From positions 1 through 64,000 of the forward strand of contig JAUIGV010000013.1 of the NCBI GenBank assembly GCA_030432565.1: a stretch of 64,000 bases of DNA, written 5' to 3'. Origin of the DNA: Verrucomicrobiia bacterium. Lineage in GTDB: Bacteria > Verrucomicrobiota > Verrucomicrobiia > Verrucomicrobiales > Akkermansiaceae. The notes under the pieces were generated by a model that was not told the DNA's origin, made no database searches, and saw nothing but the letters and a program-made list of their open reading frames with translations. Shown in pieces: positions 35,578 to 44,195 of this stretch (position 1 is the first letter of the stretch; the number at the start of each line of letters is the position of its first letter). Made by a program: the position numbers and the translations under genes.

Positions 35578-35747
35578 GCGCCGATGATAGCACAGCATTT
35601 GGGGGGCGGAACCGGCAATTTGCCCACGTTTCCTGACAAACCAGTCCAAACAAGAGGATTACTTTCTCCGCTTCAACACGTGGAAGCCCTTTCAATGCTC
35701 GGGTTGCAGACATTCCGTGATCTTTTTAGAAAAACCTACACGATGGG

Positions 35748-35775
35748 TTGACAAGCGGTTTCCGGCAGCTAGTCT
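35748..35775 (+). promoter_or_regulatory. candidate rpmH promoter
   Basis: A perfect TTGACA at 35748-35753, a 16-base spacer and TAGTCT at 35770-35775. The -10 box is weak by the sigma-70 consensus but similar to TAGCCT boxes seen upstream of the genes at 6539 and 40890. It lies 60 bases upstream of rpmH. Confidence 0.5.
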
Positions 35776-35835
35776 CCGCCTCCCCGCTCCCTGTAGCCGG
35801 ATTTCTTTTCAAAAACTTACCTTTTTTCTACGGCC

Positions 35836-36021
35836 ATGAAAATGACATACCAGCCTTCCAAGCGCACCCGCAAGAAGCAACACGGTTTCCGTGCCCGCAT
35901 GGCAACCAAAGCTGGACGCGGCATCATCAAGAGCCGTCGCCGTAAAGGACGCAAGCGCCTCCTTCCAAAGGGTGCCGAGATCCACTTCAAGCGCCACACG
36001 GTGCAGAACAACACCAAGTAA
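35836..36021 (+). CDS. rpmH: 50S ribosomal protein L34 with C-terminal extension
   Basis: 61 residues. The core ([20 protein letters not shown], then KGRKRL) is unmistakably L34, a basic protein of the large ribosomal subunit. L34 usually has 44-46 residues and ends soon after KGRxRL; here about 17 more residues follow ([18 protein letters not shown]). First gene of the rpmH-rnpA-yidD-yidC cluster. The start could be the ATG at 35836 or 35842. Confidence 0.95.
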   Translation: MKMTYQPSKRTRKKQHGFRARMATKAGRGIIKSRRRKGRKRLLPKGAEIHFKRHTVQNNTK

Positions 36022-36084
36022 GTTGGTTTTGTCCCGTAATCCTAGCGGGACCCCACCTTTTCACTTCGGGCTCCCATTTCGGTC

Positions 36085-36450
36085 ATGAAACTGACCCGGC
36101 AAAGGCGCATGCGCCAATGGGGCGAGTTTCAAGTCGTTCGGACCAAGGGTCAATCGGCTGCAGGAAAATATCTTGTTCTCGGGATGCTCGAGAAAGGGAG
36201 CGCCACAGACCGACGTTTTGGCCTCATTACCTCCAAAAAGGCGGGTAAAGCCGTCACCCGAAATCTCCTCAGGCGAAGATTTCGCGAAATCATCCGCAAG
36301 CACGGCGACCACCTCCCCCCCAAAGTCATGCTCGTCACCATCGCTCGCTGGCGAGCCTCCCAGGCCACCTTTCAGCAGCTTGAAGCCGATTGGATCAAGA
36401 CCGCCAAACGGCTCAAACTGTGGCAGGAACAGCCCATCGATCCGTCATGA
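36085..36450 (+). CDS. rnpA: ribonuclease P protein component
   Basis: 121 residues. RnpA assists the RNase P RNA in maturing tRNA 5' ends. The signature RNR-type motif appears as [18 protein letters not shown] (about 56-73), after [11 protein letters not shown]; the N-terminal [16 protein letters not shown] is also typical. Located 63 bases after rpmH and overlapping yidD by four bases (ATGA). Confidence 0.95.
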   Translation: MKLTRQRRMRQWGEFQVVRTKGQSAAGKYLVLGMLEKGSATDRRFGLITSKKAGKAVTRNLLRRRFREIIRKHGDHLPPKVMLVTIARWRASQATFQQLEADWIKTAKRLKLWQEQPIDPS

Positions 36451-36725
36451 AGCTCTTCATCCGACTGATCATTCGCGGCTATCAGCTCCTCATCCGCCCG
36501 GTGCTGCACGCTATCGGCGGACCCAATACCGGGTGCCGTTACACCCCGTCCTGCTCCCACTATTTCCTCGAAGCGGTCGAATCCCACGGCCCGCTCAAAG
36601 GAAGCTATCTCGGCATTCGTCGGATTTTACGCTGTCATCCTTGGGGCGGCTGCGGTTATGACCCCGTCCCATCAACCGGAGGCTCAAAGCACTCCTCTCA
36701 AAATTCTCCTCACACCCACAACTGA
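36447..36725 (+). CDS. yidD: membrane protein insertion efficiency factor
   Basis: 92 residues from the ATG at 36447, which overlaps the rnpA stop. The family signature is complete: [52 protein letters not shown]. YidD is a small amphipathic inner-membrane-associated protein that helps YidC-dependent insertion. The order rnpA-yidD-yidC is the conserved one. Confidence 0.95.
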   Translation: MKLFIRLIIRGYQLLIRPVLHAIGGPNTGCRYTPSCSHYFLEAVESHGPLKGSYLGIRRILRCHPWGGCGYDPVPSTGGSKHSSQNSPHTHN

Positions 36726-36727
36726 TC

Positions 36728-38584
36728 ATGGATCGTAAAGCTTGGATCGTCGTCTCAATCTGCGCCATTTTATTGGCCCTCAATCTCTACTACACGGGCG
36801 AAAACGCCAAAAAACAAAGGGAGATTGAACTCGCAGAGCAAAAGGAACAGGAGGCACTGGAAGCTGCAAAAACTCCTGACGACAAGATTCCCTCGGTCAC
36901 CGTCGAACCCCGCCCGGTTCCCGAAGAAATCGGCACCGAGGAGAGCCATGAAATCGCAACCAACGCCAGCGTCTTCACCCTCTCAAACCTCGAAGGAGGA
37001 ATCGTTCAAAACAAGCTCCTCGAAGAAAAGGCAGTCTTTGGCGACGGGCTGATCACGATGAACGACCTTGGGCTCAATCGCATCGGCGCCATTACCAAAA
37101 TCTCCGGGGAAAGCCTCGAAAAAGGGTATTATGAGATCGTAGAGAAAAGCGGGGAATCGATCACTTTCAAATCTCCGATCGCGAACAACCTTGTCGCCCA
37201 CAAGACCTGGACCATCGTAGATGGAGACTCGCCGGGTAGCCCCTACCGACTACAGTTCAAGCTGCGCCTTGAGAACACCACCACCGGTGAGATCTCACTC
37301 AATGACGTCGCGATCTTCAACGGGTCGGCCGCTCCGACTTACGAAGGGGAACGCTCCAACTACCTGAACTTTTTCTGGAACGAAAATGGTGATTATGACT
37401 CCGAAACCACCGGCTATTTCAGCTCATTCTTCGGAGCCGATGCCACCGAGTTCCGCGAAACCTTCGAGGAAAGCCTCCTCTTCACCGGAGTGGAGAATCA
37501 ATTTTTCGCGACCATCATCACTCCCGAGAAGCCTTACCCCGCTACCTTCCGCGCCATTCTGGACGATGTCGATCTTCCCGACTCCCGCGGAAGCAAAACG
37601 GTCAAAGCCTTCAACACCTACCTCACCCTTCCCGACGAATCCATTCCCGCCGGACAAAGCCGCGAATATGTTTTCGACATCTTCATGGGGCCCAAGAACA
37701 ACGCTCTCATTCGCACCCTTGAGGGAGACAAGGGCCACGTCATGGACTACGGTTTTTTTGCTTGGATCAGCCGCCCTCTCAATTGGACGCTCAACAAACT
37801 CTCCAACCTCTTCGGCGGCGAGAACAACGACTGGTCCTGGGGATGGGCCATTGTCGTCCTGACCCTCATTATCCGGACCTTCATGTGGCCGCTCCACGCC
37901 AAATCGACCCGCACCATGAAGCGGATGTCCAAGCTCCAGCCCAAGATCGCCGCGCTTAAGGAAAAGTATCCTGACGATCCCAACAAGATGAACCAGGAGA
38001 TGATGAAGCTCTATCGCCAGTTCGGGGTCAACCCGATGGGCGGCTGCCTTCCCATGCTGGTGCAAATCCCCATCTTCTTTGGGTTTTACAGCATGCTTCA
38101 ATATGCCGTTGAGCTTCGCAACCAGCCTTTCCTTTGGTGGGTCGAGGATCTTTCGCAGCCCGACACCGTCGCCTACATCATGGGGCTGCCCCTCAACATT
38201 CTCCCCATTCTGATGGCGGTCACGATGGTCATTCAGATGCAACTCACGCCCAAGACCGGAGACAAAATGCAGCAACGCATCTTCATGCTGATGCCCCTCA
38301 TTTTCTTCTTCTTCTGTTACAACTTCGCTTCGGCGCTCGCTCTTTACTGGACGACCCAGAACATCTTCTCGATTGGCCAAACCTGGCTCATGCAAAAGCT
38401 GCCCGAGCCTGAATTGAAGACTTCAAAGAAAGCCGGTAAAAAAAGCTGGGCCCAGAAACTTGCCGAAAAAGCCGAAGAAGCCCAAAAGCGCCAGCAGGGC
38501 GGCGGCGGTGGTCGCGGGCCAAAAGGGCCGGGCGGCAAACCAACAAAACCGAAGAAGCCCCGCGGTCCAAAAACCGGCGGCTAG
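36728..38584 (+). CDS. yidC: membrane protein insertase YidC
   Basis: 618 residues. One N-terminal transmembrane segment (AWIVVSICAILLALNLYYTG), a large periplasmic beta-sandwich (about 75-345), then the conserved insertase core (about 370-560): WGWAIVVLTLIIRTFMWPLH, AALKEKYPDDPNKMNQEMMK, MGGCLPMLVQIPIFFGFYSM and FFFCYNFASALALYWT. A long Lys/Gly-rich tail (last 50 residues, GGGGGRGPKGPGG) is probably ribosome-contacting. Two bases separate it from the yidD stop region, so it belongs to the same operon. A terminator follows 26 bases after the stop. Confidence 0.97.
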   Translation: MDRKAWIVVSICAILLALNLYYTGENAKKQREIELAEQKEQEALEAAKTPDDKIPSVTVEPRPVPEEIGTEESHEIATNASVFTLSNLEGGIVQNKLLEEKAVFGDGLITMNDLGLNRIGAITKISGESLEKGYYEIVEKSGESITFKSPIANNLVAHKTWTIVDGDSPGSPYRLQFKLRLENTTTGEISLNDVAIFNGSAAPTYEGERSNYLNFFWNENGDYDSETTGYFSSFFGADATEFRETFEESLLFTGVENQFFATIITPEKPYPATFRAILDDVDLPDSRGSKTVKAFNTYLTLPDESIPAGQSREYVFDIFMGPKNNALIRTLEGDKGHVMDYGFFAWISRPLNWTLNKLSNLFGGENNDWSWGWAIVVLTLIIRTFMWPLHAKSTRTMKRMSKLQPKIAALKEKYPDDPNKMNQEMMKLYRQFGVNPMGGCLPMLVQIPIFFGFYSMLQYAVELRNQPFLWWVEDLSQPDTVAYIMGLPLNILPILMAVTMVIQMQLTPKTGDKMQQRIFMLMPLIFFFFCYNFASALALYWTTQNIFSIGQTWLMQKLPEPELKTSKKAGKKSWAQKLAEKAEEAQKRQQGGGGGRGPKGPGGKPTKPKKPRGPKTGG

Positions 38585-38610
38585 CCAGATCTCAAACCAT
38601 CAATAGAAAG

Positions 38611-38640
38611 AGGACCATGGGAATTTTCATGGTCCTTTTA
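38611..38640 (+). terminator. terminator of the rpmH-yidC cluster
   Basis: Perfect 9-bp stem AGGACCATG / CATGGTCCT with an eight-base loop, followed by TTTTA. The ATG inside this stem opens a spurious reading frame (see rejected items). The 254 bases after it, up to the next gene, hold nothing firm. Confidence 0.8.
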
Positions 38641-38894
38641 GTTATGGTTGGAGTGGTCCGAGCTCAGGAAAACGAACCCGGGAACAAAATATTCTTCAAC
38701 GGCGTCAAGGCATTCGGGCCGATGACTCCCTCGATCGAGTTGAAACACATCCACACCGTAGGCGAACCCCTCGACGTCGCCCGGCAAGCCGGGCTGACAG
38801 CAAAACTATCGTTTCGACAAATCCCGGCAAAAAGTTTATTTACCCCGGTCCGACGCCCCAGGGCTGAAGACCACCAACCTGCACTTCCCCTTCC

Positions 38895-39830
38895 ATGAAA
38901 CGTATTGCCTTGCTCGCTTGTTTGCTGCTCCTGCCGGCCACCGGACAAGAGAAACCTCTATCGGAACTTGATCGCGAACTTCTTCTCGAAAAACTCAAGG
39001 AGATCCAGGACACCTCCGACAACACAGTCAAAGGTCGTTATGGGGTCGCTCTCGCCGCCTTCAAGAAGGCCCGTGAAAGCTCGGCAGCCGCCCACGAACT
39101 CTACCTCAACTGCATCGAAAAGGTCCGCTTTGAAGATCAACTGCGCAAAGCGAGCGAGTTCCGCGATTGGAAAAAACGACACAAGGATCGCAGCGACACG
39201 CCCGCCTTCCGGCTCGCTCTCCAACATCAACTGAATTGGTTGGTGCTCACTCTGGAAGCCGCGCAAGTGGAAGATATTTCCACCCTCTCAAGCCGAGGGA
39301 TTTCCGTCCTCGAGGCAGTCATCCGGGATGCCGAAGATCTCAAAGGCCAGGACCAGCTTCTCCGGAGCAATCCGCTGAGCAGCATTTTTGCCGATGCCTA
39401 TTCAGTCGGGAATATCGAGATCGGGAACTGGCCGAAGTCGCCGCTCGATATTGCTGATCTCTACGAAAACGTCATCCTCCCGCCCCTTCGCAATCCCAAA
39501 ACACTCGACTCTCTTCGCAAGGCGTGGCTCAAACGAATTGAGCATGAAGGCAATCTTCTCGAAAAATGGACCAACGAAGCCAGCGGTGAGCGCGACCGTA
39601 AGCCGGCCTTCGAAAAATGGCTCGCCGAAGGGCGTCAGAATCTCAATTGGGCCATGGAGGTCGACCTATTTCGGGCCGGCGACCAGCGTGGCTCCGCTCT
39701 TAGAATGCTCGAGCATTTGAAAACGCACCTCACTCACAAATCCGCCCCCAAATGGATCGCCCAGTTTACCACTCTTGTCGAAGGAGGATCCCTCGATGAA
39801 GAGGCCGAAGGAGCGGAGGCAGATCAATGA
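38895..39830 (+). CDS. exported alpha-helical protein, hypothetical
   Basis: 311 residues with a signal peptide (MKRIALLACLLLLPATGQ). The mature part is largely helical, with many Lys/Glu pairs (LLLEKLKEIQDTSDNTVKGR, YGVALAAFKKARESS); no family or motif was recognised. The acidic tail DEEAEGAEADQ overlaps the next start by four bases, so it is translationally coupled to a polysaccharide-deacetylase-like gene and probably works with it outside the cytoplasm. Confidence 0.7.
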   Translation: MKRIALLACLLLLPATGQEKPLSELDRELLLEKLKEIQDTSDNTVKGRYGVALAAFKKARESSAAAHELYLNCIEKVRFEDQLRKASEFRDWKKRHKDRSDTPAFRLALQHQLNWLVLTLEAAQVEDISTLSSRGISVLEAVIRDAEDLKGQDQLLRSNPLSSIFADAYSVGNIEIGNWPKSPLDIADLYENVILPPLRNPKTLDSLRKAWLKRIEHEGNLLEKWTNEASGERDRKPAFEKWLAEGRQNLNWAMEVDLFRAGDQRGSALRMLEHLKTHLTHKSAPKWIAQFTTLVEGGSLDEEAEGAEADQ

Positions 39831-40840
39831 GAAAGGCCCTCACGATTCTTTTCTGCCTCGGCAGCCTCTCGGCCCAAAACGCAAAGCCGCCTGCCTCGGC
39901 TCCCATCGACGAGGGATCACCGGACACCGATATCGCCCCCGTTGAACAAGTCACGGAACCCACCCTCGCGCCTGCCGAGGATCCCGCAAAGCTCTTTCAA
40001 AAAGGCTTCAAACTGGGGAGGGTTGCAGACAGCACCACCGGCCCATACCGTCGACTCATCCAGCGCACCGTCATGATCGGCGAAGCCCGGCAGGCCCACC
40101 GGGCCATCCTGACCTTTGACGACCAGATTCTACCCACAGACCGCGGACACTCCAGCGCATTGGAAATTGCCCGGGACCTTCAACCGCGCGCGGTGCGGGC
40201 CATTTTCTTTACCAACGTTCCTGCGGTGTCGGAAAAATCGCTGCGAGCCATCATACGGCGGACTTCGGCTCGCGAAAAACAAAAGGAACAGGTTTTACAG
40301 CTCCTTAACTCCCAGCGTCCGGCCTTCGTGAAAGGCATCCGGGAACTCTTGAAACTCAAGAAAGGCGAAACGTATATTTGCGAGGTTTTCAATCACACCG
40401 CGTTCCACCAAAACATGAGCCGCTTCAAAAAGGGCAGTGCCCAGATGGACCTTTGTCTCCTGGGAATCCGCTTTATCGAAGGCTGCCTTGACGAAGCCTA
40501 TGCCACCGAGAGGCCCGGCTCTCAAAGGATGCGCTACTTTCGCTTCCCTTTTCTGGCCGAACCACGCGACAAGGGAGCCAGAACCGCTCTGAACGATCTC
40601 TTCACCGAACTCGGCCTCATCTCGCTGGGCGAAACCCAGGATTCGAAAGACTTTGACAACTACAGCCCGACCCGGGCCTACAAAGCGCTCGATGCCGCTT
40701 ACAAAGGAAAACGTTACGACGTTCGCAAGGGCGCTTATGGCATCGCCGAACAACCTATCGCTCTTTTTCACACCAAGACCTGGTCCAAGATCAGGAAAGG
40801 CGTCCTGAAGTTTCTCGACGAGCATCCGGCAAAACCATAG
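39827..40840 (+). CDS. divergent polysaccharide-deacetylase-like exported protein
   Basis: 337 residues with a signal peptide (MRKALTILFCLGSLSA). The NodB-type motifs can be traced: motif 1 AILTFDDQIL (two aspartates, about 93-102), motif 2 FNHTAFHQNMSRF (H-x3-H metal ligands), motif 3 RYFRFPFLAEP. These enzymes remove acetyl groups from cell-wall or extracellular glycans using a metal ion. The spacing between motifs 1 and 2 is larger than usual, with an inserted basic helix (RRTSAREKQKEQVLQLL), so the match is to a remote branch. Coupled to the upstream exported gene by a four-base overlap. Confidence 0.65.
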   Translation: MRKALTILFCLGSLSAQNAKPPASAPIDEGSPDTDIAPVEQVTEPTLAPAEDPAKLFQKGFKLGRVADSTTGPYRRLIQRTVMIGEARQAHRAILTFDDQILPTDRGHSSALEIARDLQPRAVRAIFFTNVPAVSEKSLRAIIRRTSAREKQKEQVLQLLNSQRPAFVKGIRELLKLKKGETYICEVFNHTAFHQNMSRFKKGSAQMDLCLLGIRFIEGCLDEAYATERPGSQRMRYFRFPFLAEPRDKGARTALNDLFTELGLISLGETQDSKDFDNYSPTRAYKALDAAYKGKRYDVRKGAYGIAEQPIALFHTKTWSKIRKGVLKFLDEHPAKP

Positions 40841-40851
40841 CCCGGCCGGGA

Positions 40852-40879
40852 TTGCAACGAGCCGGTGATTCACTAGCCT
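40852..40879 (+). promoter_or_regulatory. candidate promoter of the phospholipase-D-type gene
   Basis: TTGCAA at 40852-40857, a 16-base spacer, and TAGCCT at 40874-40879, ten bases before the ATG at 40890. Same spacing and nearly the same -10 box as the rpmH candidate. Confidence 0.4.
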
Positions 40880-40889
40880 CGACCCACTG

Positions 40890-41561
40890 ATGTCAGAATT
40901 ACAAAACTTCATGGAGGAGTCACTCGAGGACTTCGCGCTTAGCCGGTCCGAAAAAAAGGAGCTAAAGGTCCACCTCGCGGCGATCGTCGGAAACACCACC
41001 GAGCAAGCCAAGGCCCGGCAGCTCGCTTTCAAATTGGCGCAGGGAGCGATTAGTGAATTCGGCCAAATCACCGCCCTCGACTGGCTTCAAGGGGTGATCA
41101 AGCTCCTCTATGCGAGCGAGAATGAAATCAAAGCCTCCGCATTCTTTAGCCCCGGGGACGATTGCCTTCATCGGATCCGACGACTCATCAGCGAAAGCCG
41201 CAAGACCCTCGACATCTGCGTCTTCACTATTACCGACAACCGGATCGTGCAGAGATTGGAAGAAGCCCAGGCGCGCGGGGTGCAGATCAGGATCATCTCC
41301 GACGATGATAAATCAATGGATTTGGGATCGGATCTTGCCCACCTCTCAAAAGCGGGAATCAACTGCCGGCTCGACCGGACCACCGCCCACATGCACCACA
41401 AATTTGCCATCGCCGATCAGGATCTTCTCCTCACCGGCAGCTACAATTGGACCCGCTCGGCCGCCACCGAAAACGACGAAAACATCGTGGTCACCAATAA
41501 TCCACGGCTCGTGAGAAGCTTTGCCGGGAAATTTGAGGAAATGTGGCACAAGCTCGATTAG
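40890..41561 (+). CDS. phospholipase-D-family (HKD) nuclease-like protein
   Basis: 223 residues, no signal peptide. A helical N-terminal 80 residues precede a single PLD domain: CLHRIRRLISESRKTLDICV, then the HKD motif H169-x-K171-x4-D176 in MHHKFAIAD, followed by LLTGSYNWTRSA. One HKD motif per chain with the LxTGSxNWT pattern is typical of the Nuc/mitoCardiolipin-type nucleases that act as dimers. The substrate (nucleic acid or lipid) cannot be told. Transcribed alone or with the following gene (68-base gap). Confidence 0.82.
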   Translation: MSELQNFMEESLEDFALSRSEKKELKVHLAAIVGNTTEQAKARQLAFKLAQGAISEFGQITALDWLQGVIKLLYASENEIKASAFFSPGDDCLHRIRRLISESRKTLDICVFTITDNRIVQRLEEAQARGVQIRIISDDDKSMDLGSDLAHLSKAGINCRLDRTTAHMHHKFAIADQDLLLTGSYNWTRSAATENDENIVVTNNPRLVRSFAGKFEEMWHKLD

Positions 41562-41629
41562 AAAATCACACGACCACGGCCTGTTTGTCTGCTTGCACAG
41601 CGGGACTTGGCAGGCTTTTCTTACAGCCG

Positions 41630-43255
41630 ATGAAACAAGCTCTCCTGACAGCTCTTGTCTGCTCCACTCTCTGCGCTCTTGGCGCGCCCATTCAAGTCAA
41701 GGATCTCCGCACCGAGTCCACCACCAACCCGACTGGAGTTTCCAATTCACCCAGATTAAGCTGGAAACTCGATTCCAGCGAGCGAGGGGCATTTCAGAGC
41801 GCTTATGAAATTGTTGCAGCCACAAGCCCTGAAAAACTCGATGAGAAAAAAGCCGACCTCTGGGCGACCCGGAAGAAAAAAGGGGCGACCAGACTCCTAG
41901 TCTCATGGCAGGGCAAACCCCTCAAAAACGGCCAAAAAGTTCATTGGAAAGTCCGCGTGTGGGATAAGGAGGATCAACCCGGCGACTGGAGCGAGATCGC
42001 GACTTTTGTCGTAGGCGATCAATCGAAACTTGCAAAACCAGGACGGATTTCAGGCTTCGAAAGCAGTTCTGATAAAATTAACCAGTTTTACGCCCGGAGC
42101 ATCACCAATCTCGAGCAACGTCTTGCCGCATTCACTGAAGGCGATGTCGTCGCCCTTGGAAATGGGAGCGAGGTCCATCGTTCCGCCCGCGCATTTCTTT
42201 ATCACTTCGACTCCGTCCCCCACCTCACCGAGTGGCTTCGCTTGATGGATGCCGGAATCACCAAGGACAAGTTCTTCCCGATTCAACCGGGGTCAGAAAA
42301 AGCGGCTCCAATCTCATCAGACGCAGGAGTTCTGGTCGGCCACCCGCTCTGGTGGATGAGCGGGGACGCTAAACTCACGAGATCCCGTTGGGATACTTAT
42401 GAAGGCCACATCATTGCCCGCGAGGAACAGGATCCTCTCCTGAAGGGAACAAAGTGGGGAGGTCTGACTGGCTCCGAAGAAGTTTCGGCTGAGTTCATCG
42501 ATCTTTGCTATCTTGGGTTCAGCTGCCGTTTGGTTCTAGAACTGGCCCTGCCTGCCGTAAAGCCTCAGAAAGCCATTCGCTTTCAGGTTTATGCGTCCCG
42601 AATTCGAAAAAGCTTTGAGCGTCAATTTGTCAACGAAGATGGTTCACTGAAAACAAAATCACAAACCGGCCACGTCCTGGCACTTCGAAGCGCTGTTCTC
42701 AACCCCGTGCAAAAAGCAAAGGTTCTCGCGGACCTGATCGCACTGGTGAATAAAAACGGATCCGAGGTCGGTCCCATCGGGGCTCATTTTCTCCCGGGAG
42801 TACTCTCACTGACCGGGAATCATGACCTCGCCCTGAAGGCCCTGACCGATCTCACCGAAGAAGAGCAAAGGACCTATGTCGAAAGTGGCATCGCTGAGTG
42901 GCTCATGACTTTTGTGGCAGGTATTGACACCATGGCACCTGGTTTCAACCAAGTGATTGTTTCTCCACGTATTCCTTCCGATGACTCGGTGACCTGGGTA
43001 AAGGCTTACCACGATTCACCTTCGGGGATGATCACGGTTCGTTGGGAGAAGCTTCCTGAATCAGCCCTAAAAGCAGAGGTTGTGATTCCTGCCGGAACTC
43101 TCTCACGGGTCATTCTACCGATTGGCGAGAATCAGAAAATTTCCGAAGGAGGGAAGAAGATCAGCGACGCTATTGGTGTCGAGGTAATCGAGAAAAAGGA
43201 CGGCAAAATCACGCTCATTACCCAGTCCGGAAAATACTCCTTCCTGATTAAGTAG
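41630..43255 (+). CDS. shrunken GH78 (alpha-L-rhamnosidase)-like exported protein, probably inactive
   Basis: 541 residues from the ATG at 41630 (signal peptide MKQALLTALVCSTLCALGA). The first 110 residues are the fibronectin-like domain that opens bacterial GH78 enzymes (NSPRLSWKLDSSERGAFQSA, then KVHWKVRVWDKEDQPGDWS). Later parts echo the GH78 barrel (SQTGHVLALRSAVLNPVQKA, IGAHFLPGVLSL) and C-terminal beta domain (TMAPGFNQVIVSPRI, HDSPSGMITVRWEKL). Full GH78 enzymes have about 900-1100 residues; the substrate-binding jelly-roll domains and the GATTxWE/NHY stretch that carries the catalytic base are missing. The reading frame is intact, so this may be a kept non-catalytic binder or a gene on its way to decay. 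Confidence 0.6.
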   Translation: MKQALLTALVCSTLCALGAPIQVKDLRTESTTNPTGVSNSPRLSWKLDSSERGAFQSAYEIVAATSPEKLDEKKADLWATRKKKGATRLLVSWQGKPLKNGQKVHWKVRVWDKEDQPGDWSEIATFVVGDQSKLAKPGRISGFESSSDKINQFYARSITNLEQRLAAFTEGDVVALGNGSEVHRSARAFLYHFDSVPHLTEWLRLMDAGITKDKFFPIQPGSEKAAPISSDAGVLVGHPLWWMSGDAKLTRSRWDTYEGHIIAREEQDPLLKGTKWGGLTGSEEVSAEFIDLCYLGFSCRLVLELALPAVKPQKAIRFQVYASRIRKSFERQFVNEDGSLKTKSQTGHVLALRSAVLNPVQKAKVLADLIALVNKNGSEVGPIGAHFLPGVLSLTGNHDLALKALTDLTEEEQRTYVESGIAEWLMTFVAGIDTMAPGFNQVIVSPRIPSDDSVTWVKAYHDSPSGMITVRWEKLPESALKAEVVIPAGTLSRVILPIGENQKISEGGKKISDAIGVEVIEKKDGKITLITQSGKYSFLIK

Positions 43256-43282
43256 CGGCAGCCCGGCAACGCGGGGTACTGC

Positions 43283-43498
43283 TTATTTGACACCCGGTGC
43301 CGCACCCTCCGGGAAGGATTGATACTGCCACTCCAGTGGCTCACGCAGCCCGGTCCGCGGATCACCCCAACGACTGTCGACTCCGGGCGAGCCGGGAACG
43401 CTGCGATTGGTCTCACTCCGTGGTCCCCACCGCGGATCGACGCCGCAGCCAACCAGGACACATGGCAACAACCCCAGGAACAGAATGGACAGGTTCAT
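43283..43498 (-). CDS. small lipoprotein, hypothetical
   Basis: 71 residues from the ATG at 43498: a lipoprotein signal MNLSILFLGLLPCVLVGC with lipobox LVGC, then a short Arg/Pro/Gly-rich chain with two DxRWG motifs (GVDPRWGP, GVDSRWGD). Starts 29 bases after the rdgB stop on the same strand, so probably co-transcribed. Function unknown. Confidence 0.6.
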   Translation of the reverse strand: MNLSILFLGLLPCVLVGCGVDPRWGPRSETNRSVPGSPGVDSRWGDPRTGLREPLEWQYQSFPEGAAPGVK

Positions 43499-43527
43499 CA
43501 CAAAATCTTGCAAGTTCGCGATTGATG

Positions 43528-44121
43528 TCAATCGGTTTCACGAGGCTGTCCCAACCACTCTGCCACTCCTTCCAGCGCGCGGGAACGATGGCTCATGCCA
43601 TTTTTAATTTCTTCACCAAGCTCGGCAAAGGACATCTCGTAGCCCTCCGGAGCAAAGAGAGGATCGTAACCAAAGCCTCCCTCACCCCGGGCAATTTGAA
43701 GAATGCGCCCCTCAACCGCACCTGAAAAATGAGCGAGAACCTCACCGCTTCGGGCCAGAACCATCACGCAACGAAACCGTGCTGTCCGTTCATTCCGGCC
43801 GCTCAATTCACGCAATAACTTCTCATTGTTCAGGGAATCATTCCCATCCTCCCCGGCGTAGCGGGAGGAATAAACCCCGGGCTCTCCTCCCAGGGAATCA
43901 ACCTCCAATCCCGAATCATCAGACAGGACCAGGGCATCGGTCAGGCAACTGATCGCGACAGCCTTGAGGGTGGCGTTCTCAAGAAAGGTCGTGCCGGTTT
44001 CCTCCACTTCCGGAGGATCTGAAACCGCAGATAAGTCCAACACTTCACAAGCCGAAAGAATGGCCCGGATCTCTTCCACTTTATGAGCGTTCCTGGTAGC
44101 CACGATCAATCGCTGTTTCAT
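43528..44121 (-). CDS. rdgB: XTP/dITP diphosphatase (RdgB/HAM1)
   Basis: 197 residues, normal length. It cleaves dITP, XTP and similar damaged purine triphosphates to monophosphates, keeping them out of DNA and RNA. Motifs: TRNAHKVEEIRAIL at the N-terminus, ENATLKA, the catalytic/metal block LSDDSGLEVDSLGGEPG (D68, D69), GGFGYDPLF and the C-terminal MSHRSRAL. Divergent from the thioredoxin-like gene. Confidence 0.95.
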   Translation of the reverse strand: MKQRLIVATRNAHKVEEIRAILSACEVLDLSAVSDPPEVEETGTTFLENATLKAVAISCLTDALVLSDDSGLEVDSLGGEPGVYSSRYAGEDGNDSLNNEKLLRELSGRNERTARFRCVMVLARSGEVLAHFSGAVEGRILQIARGEGGFGYDPLFAPEGYEMSFAELGEEIKNGMSHRSRALEGVAEWLGQPRETD

Positions 44122-44195
44122 GTCCGTGGGATAGCAGTTTGGAAAAATATTTCGATAAATTTGGAATAAATCCCCTCTCCGGAACGCCTAATAGC

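Noticed and set aside
35600-36100. Replication origin near rpmH
   Set aside because: No dnaA gene and no cluster of DnaA boxes seen; trpB and small membrane genes precede rpmH instead.
37424-38395. 323-codon open frame on the minus strand
   Set aside because: Antisense shadow of yidC.
38617-38898. 93-residue plus-strand frame between yidC and the exported protein, with a signal-like start
   Set aside because: Its ATG lies inside the stem of the yidC-cluster terminator and the last third reads like non-coding sequence; the overlap with the next start is probably chance.
41543-41629. Upstream extension of the GH78-like protein to a GTG inside the phospholipase-D gene
   Set aside because: The ATG at 41630 gives a proper signal peptide directly; the extension has no coding character.
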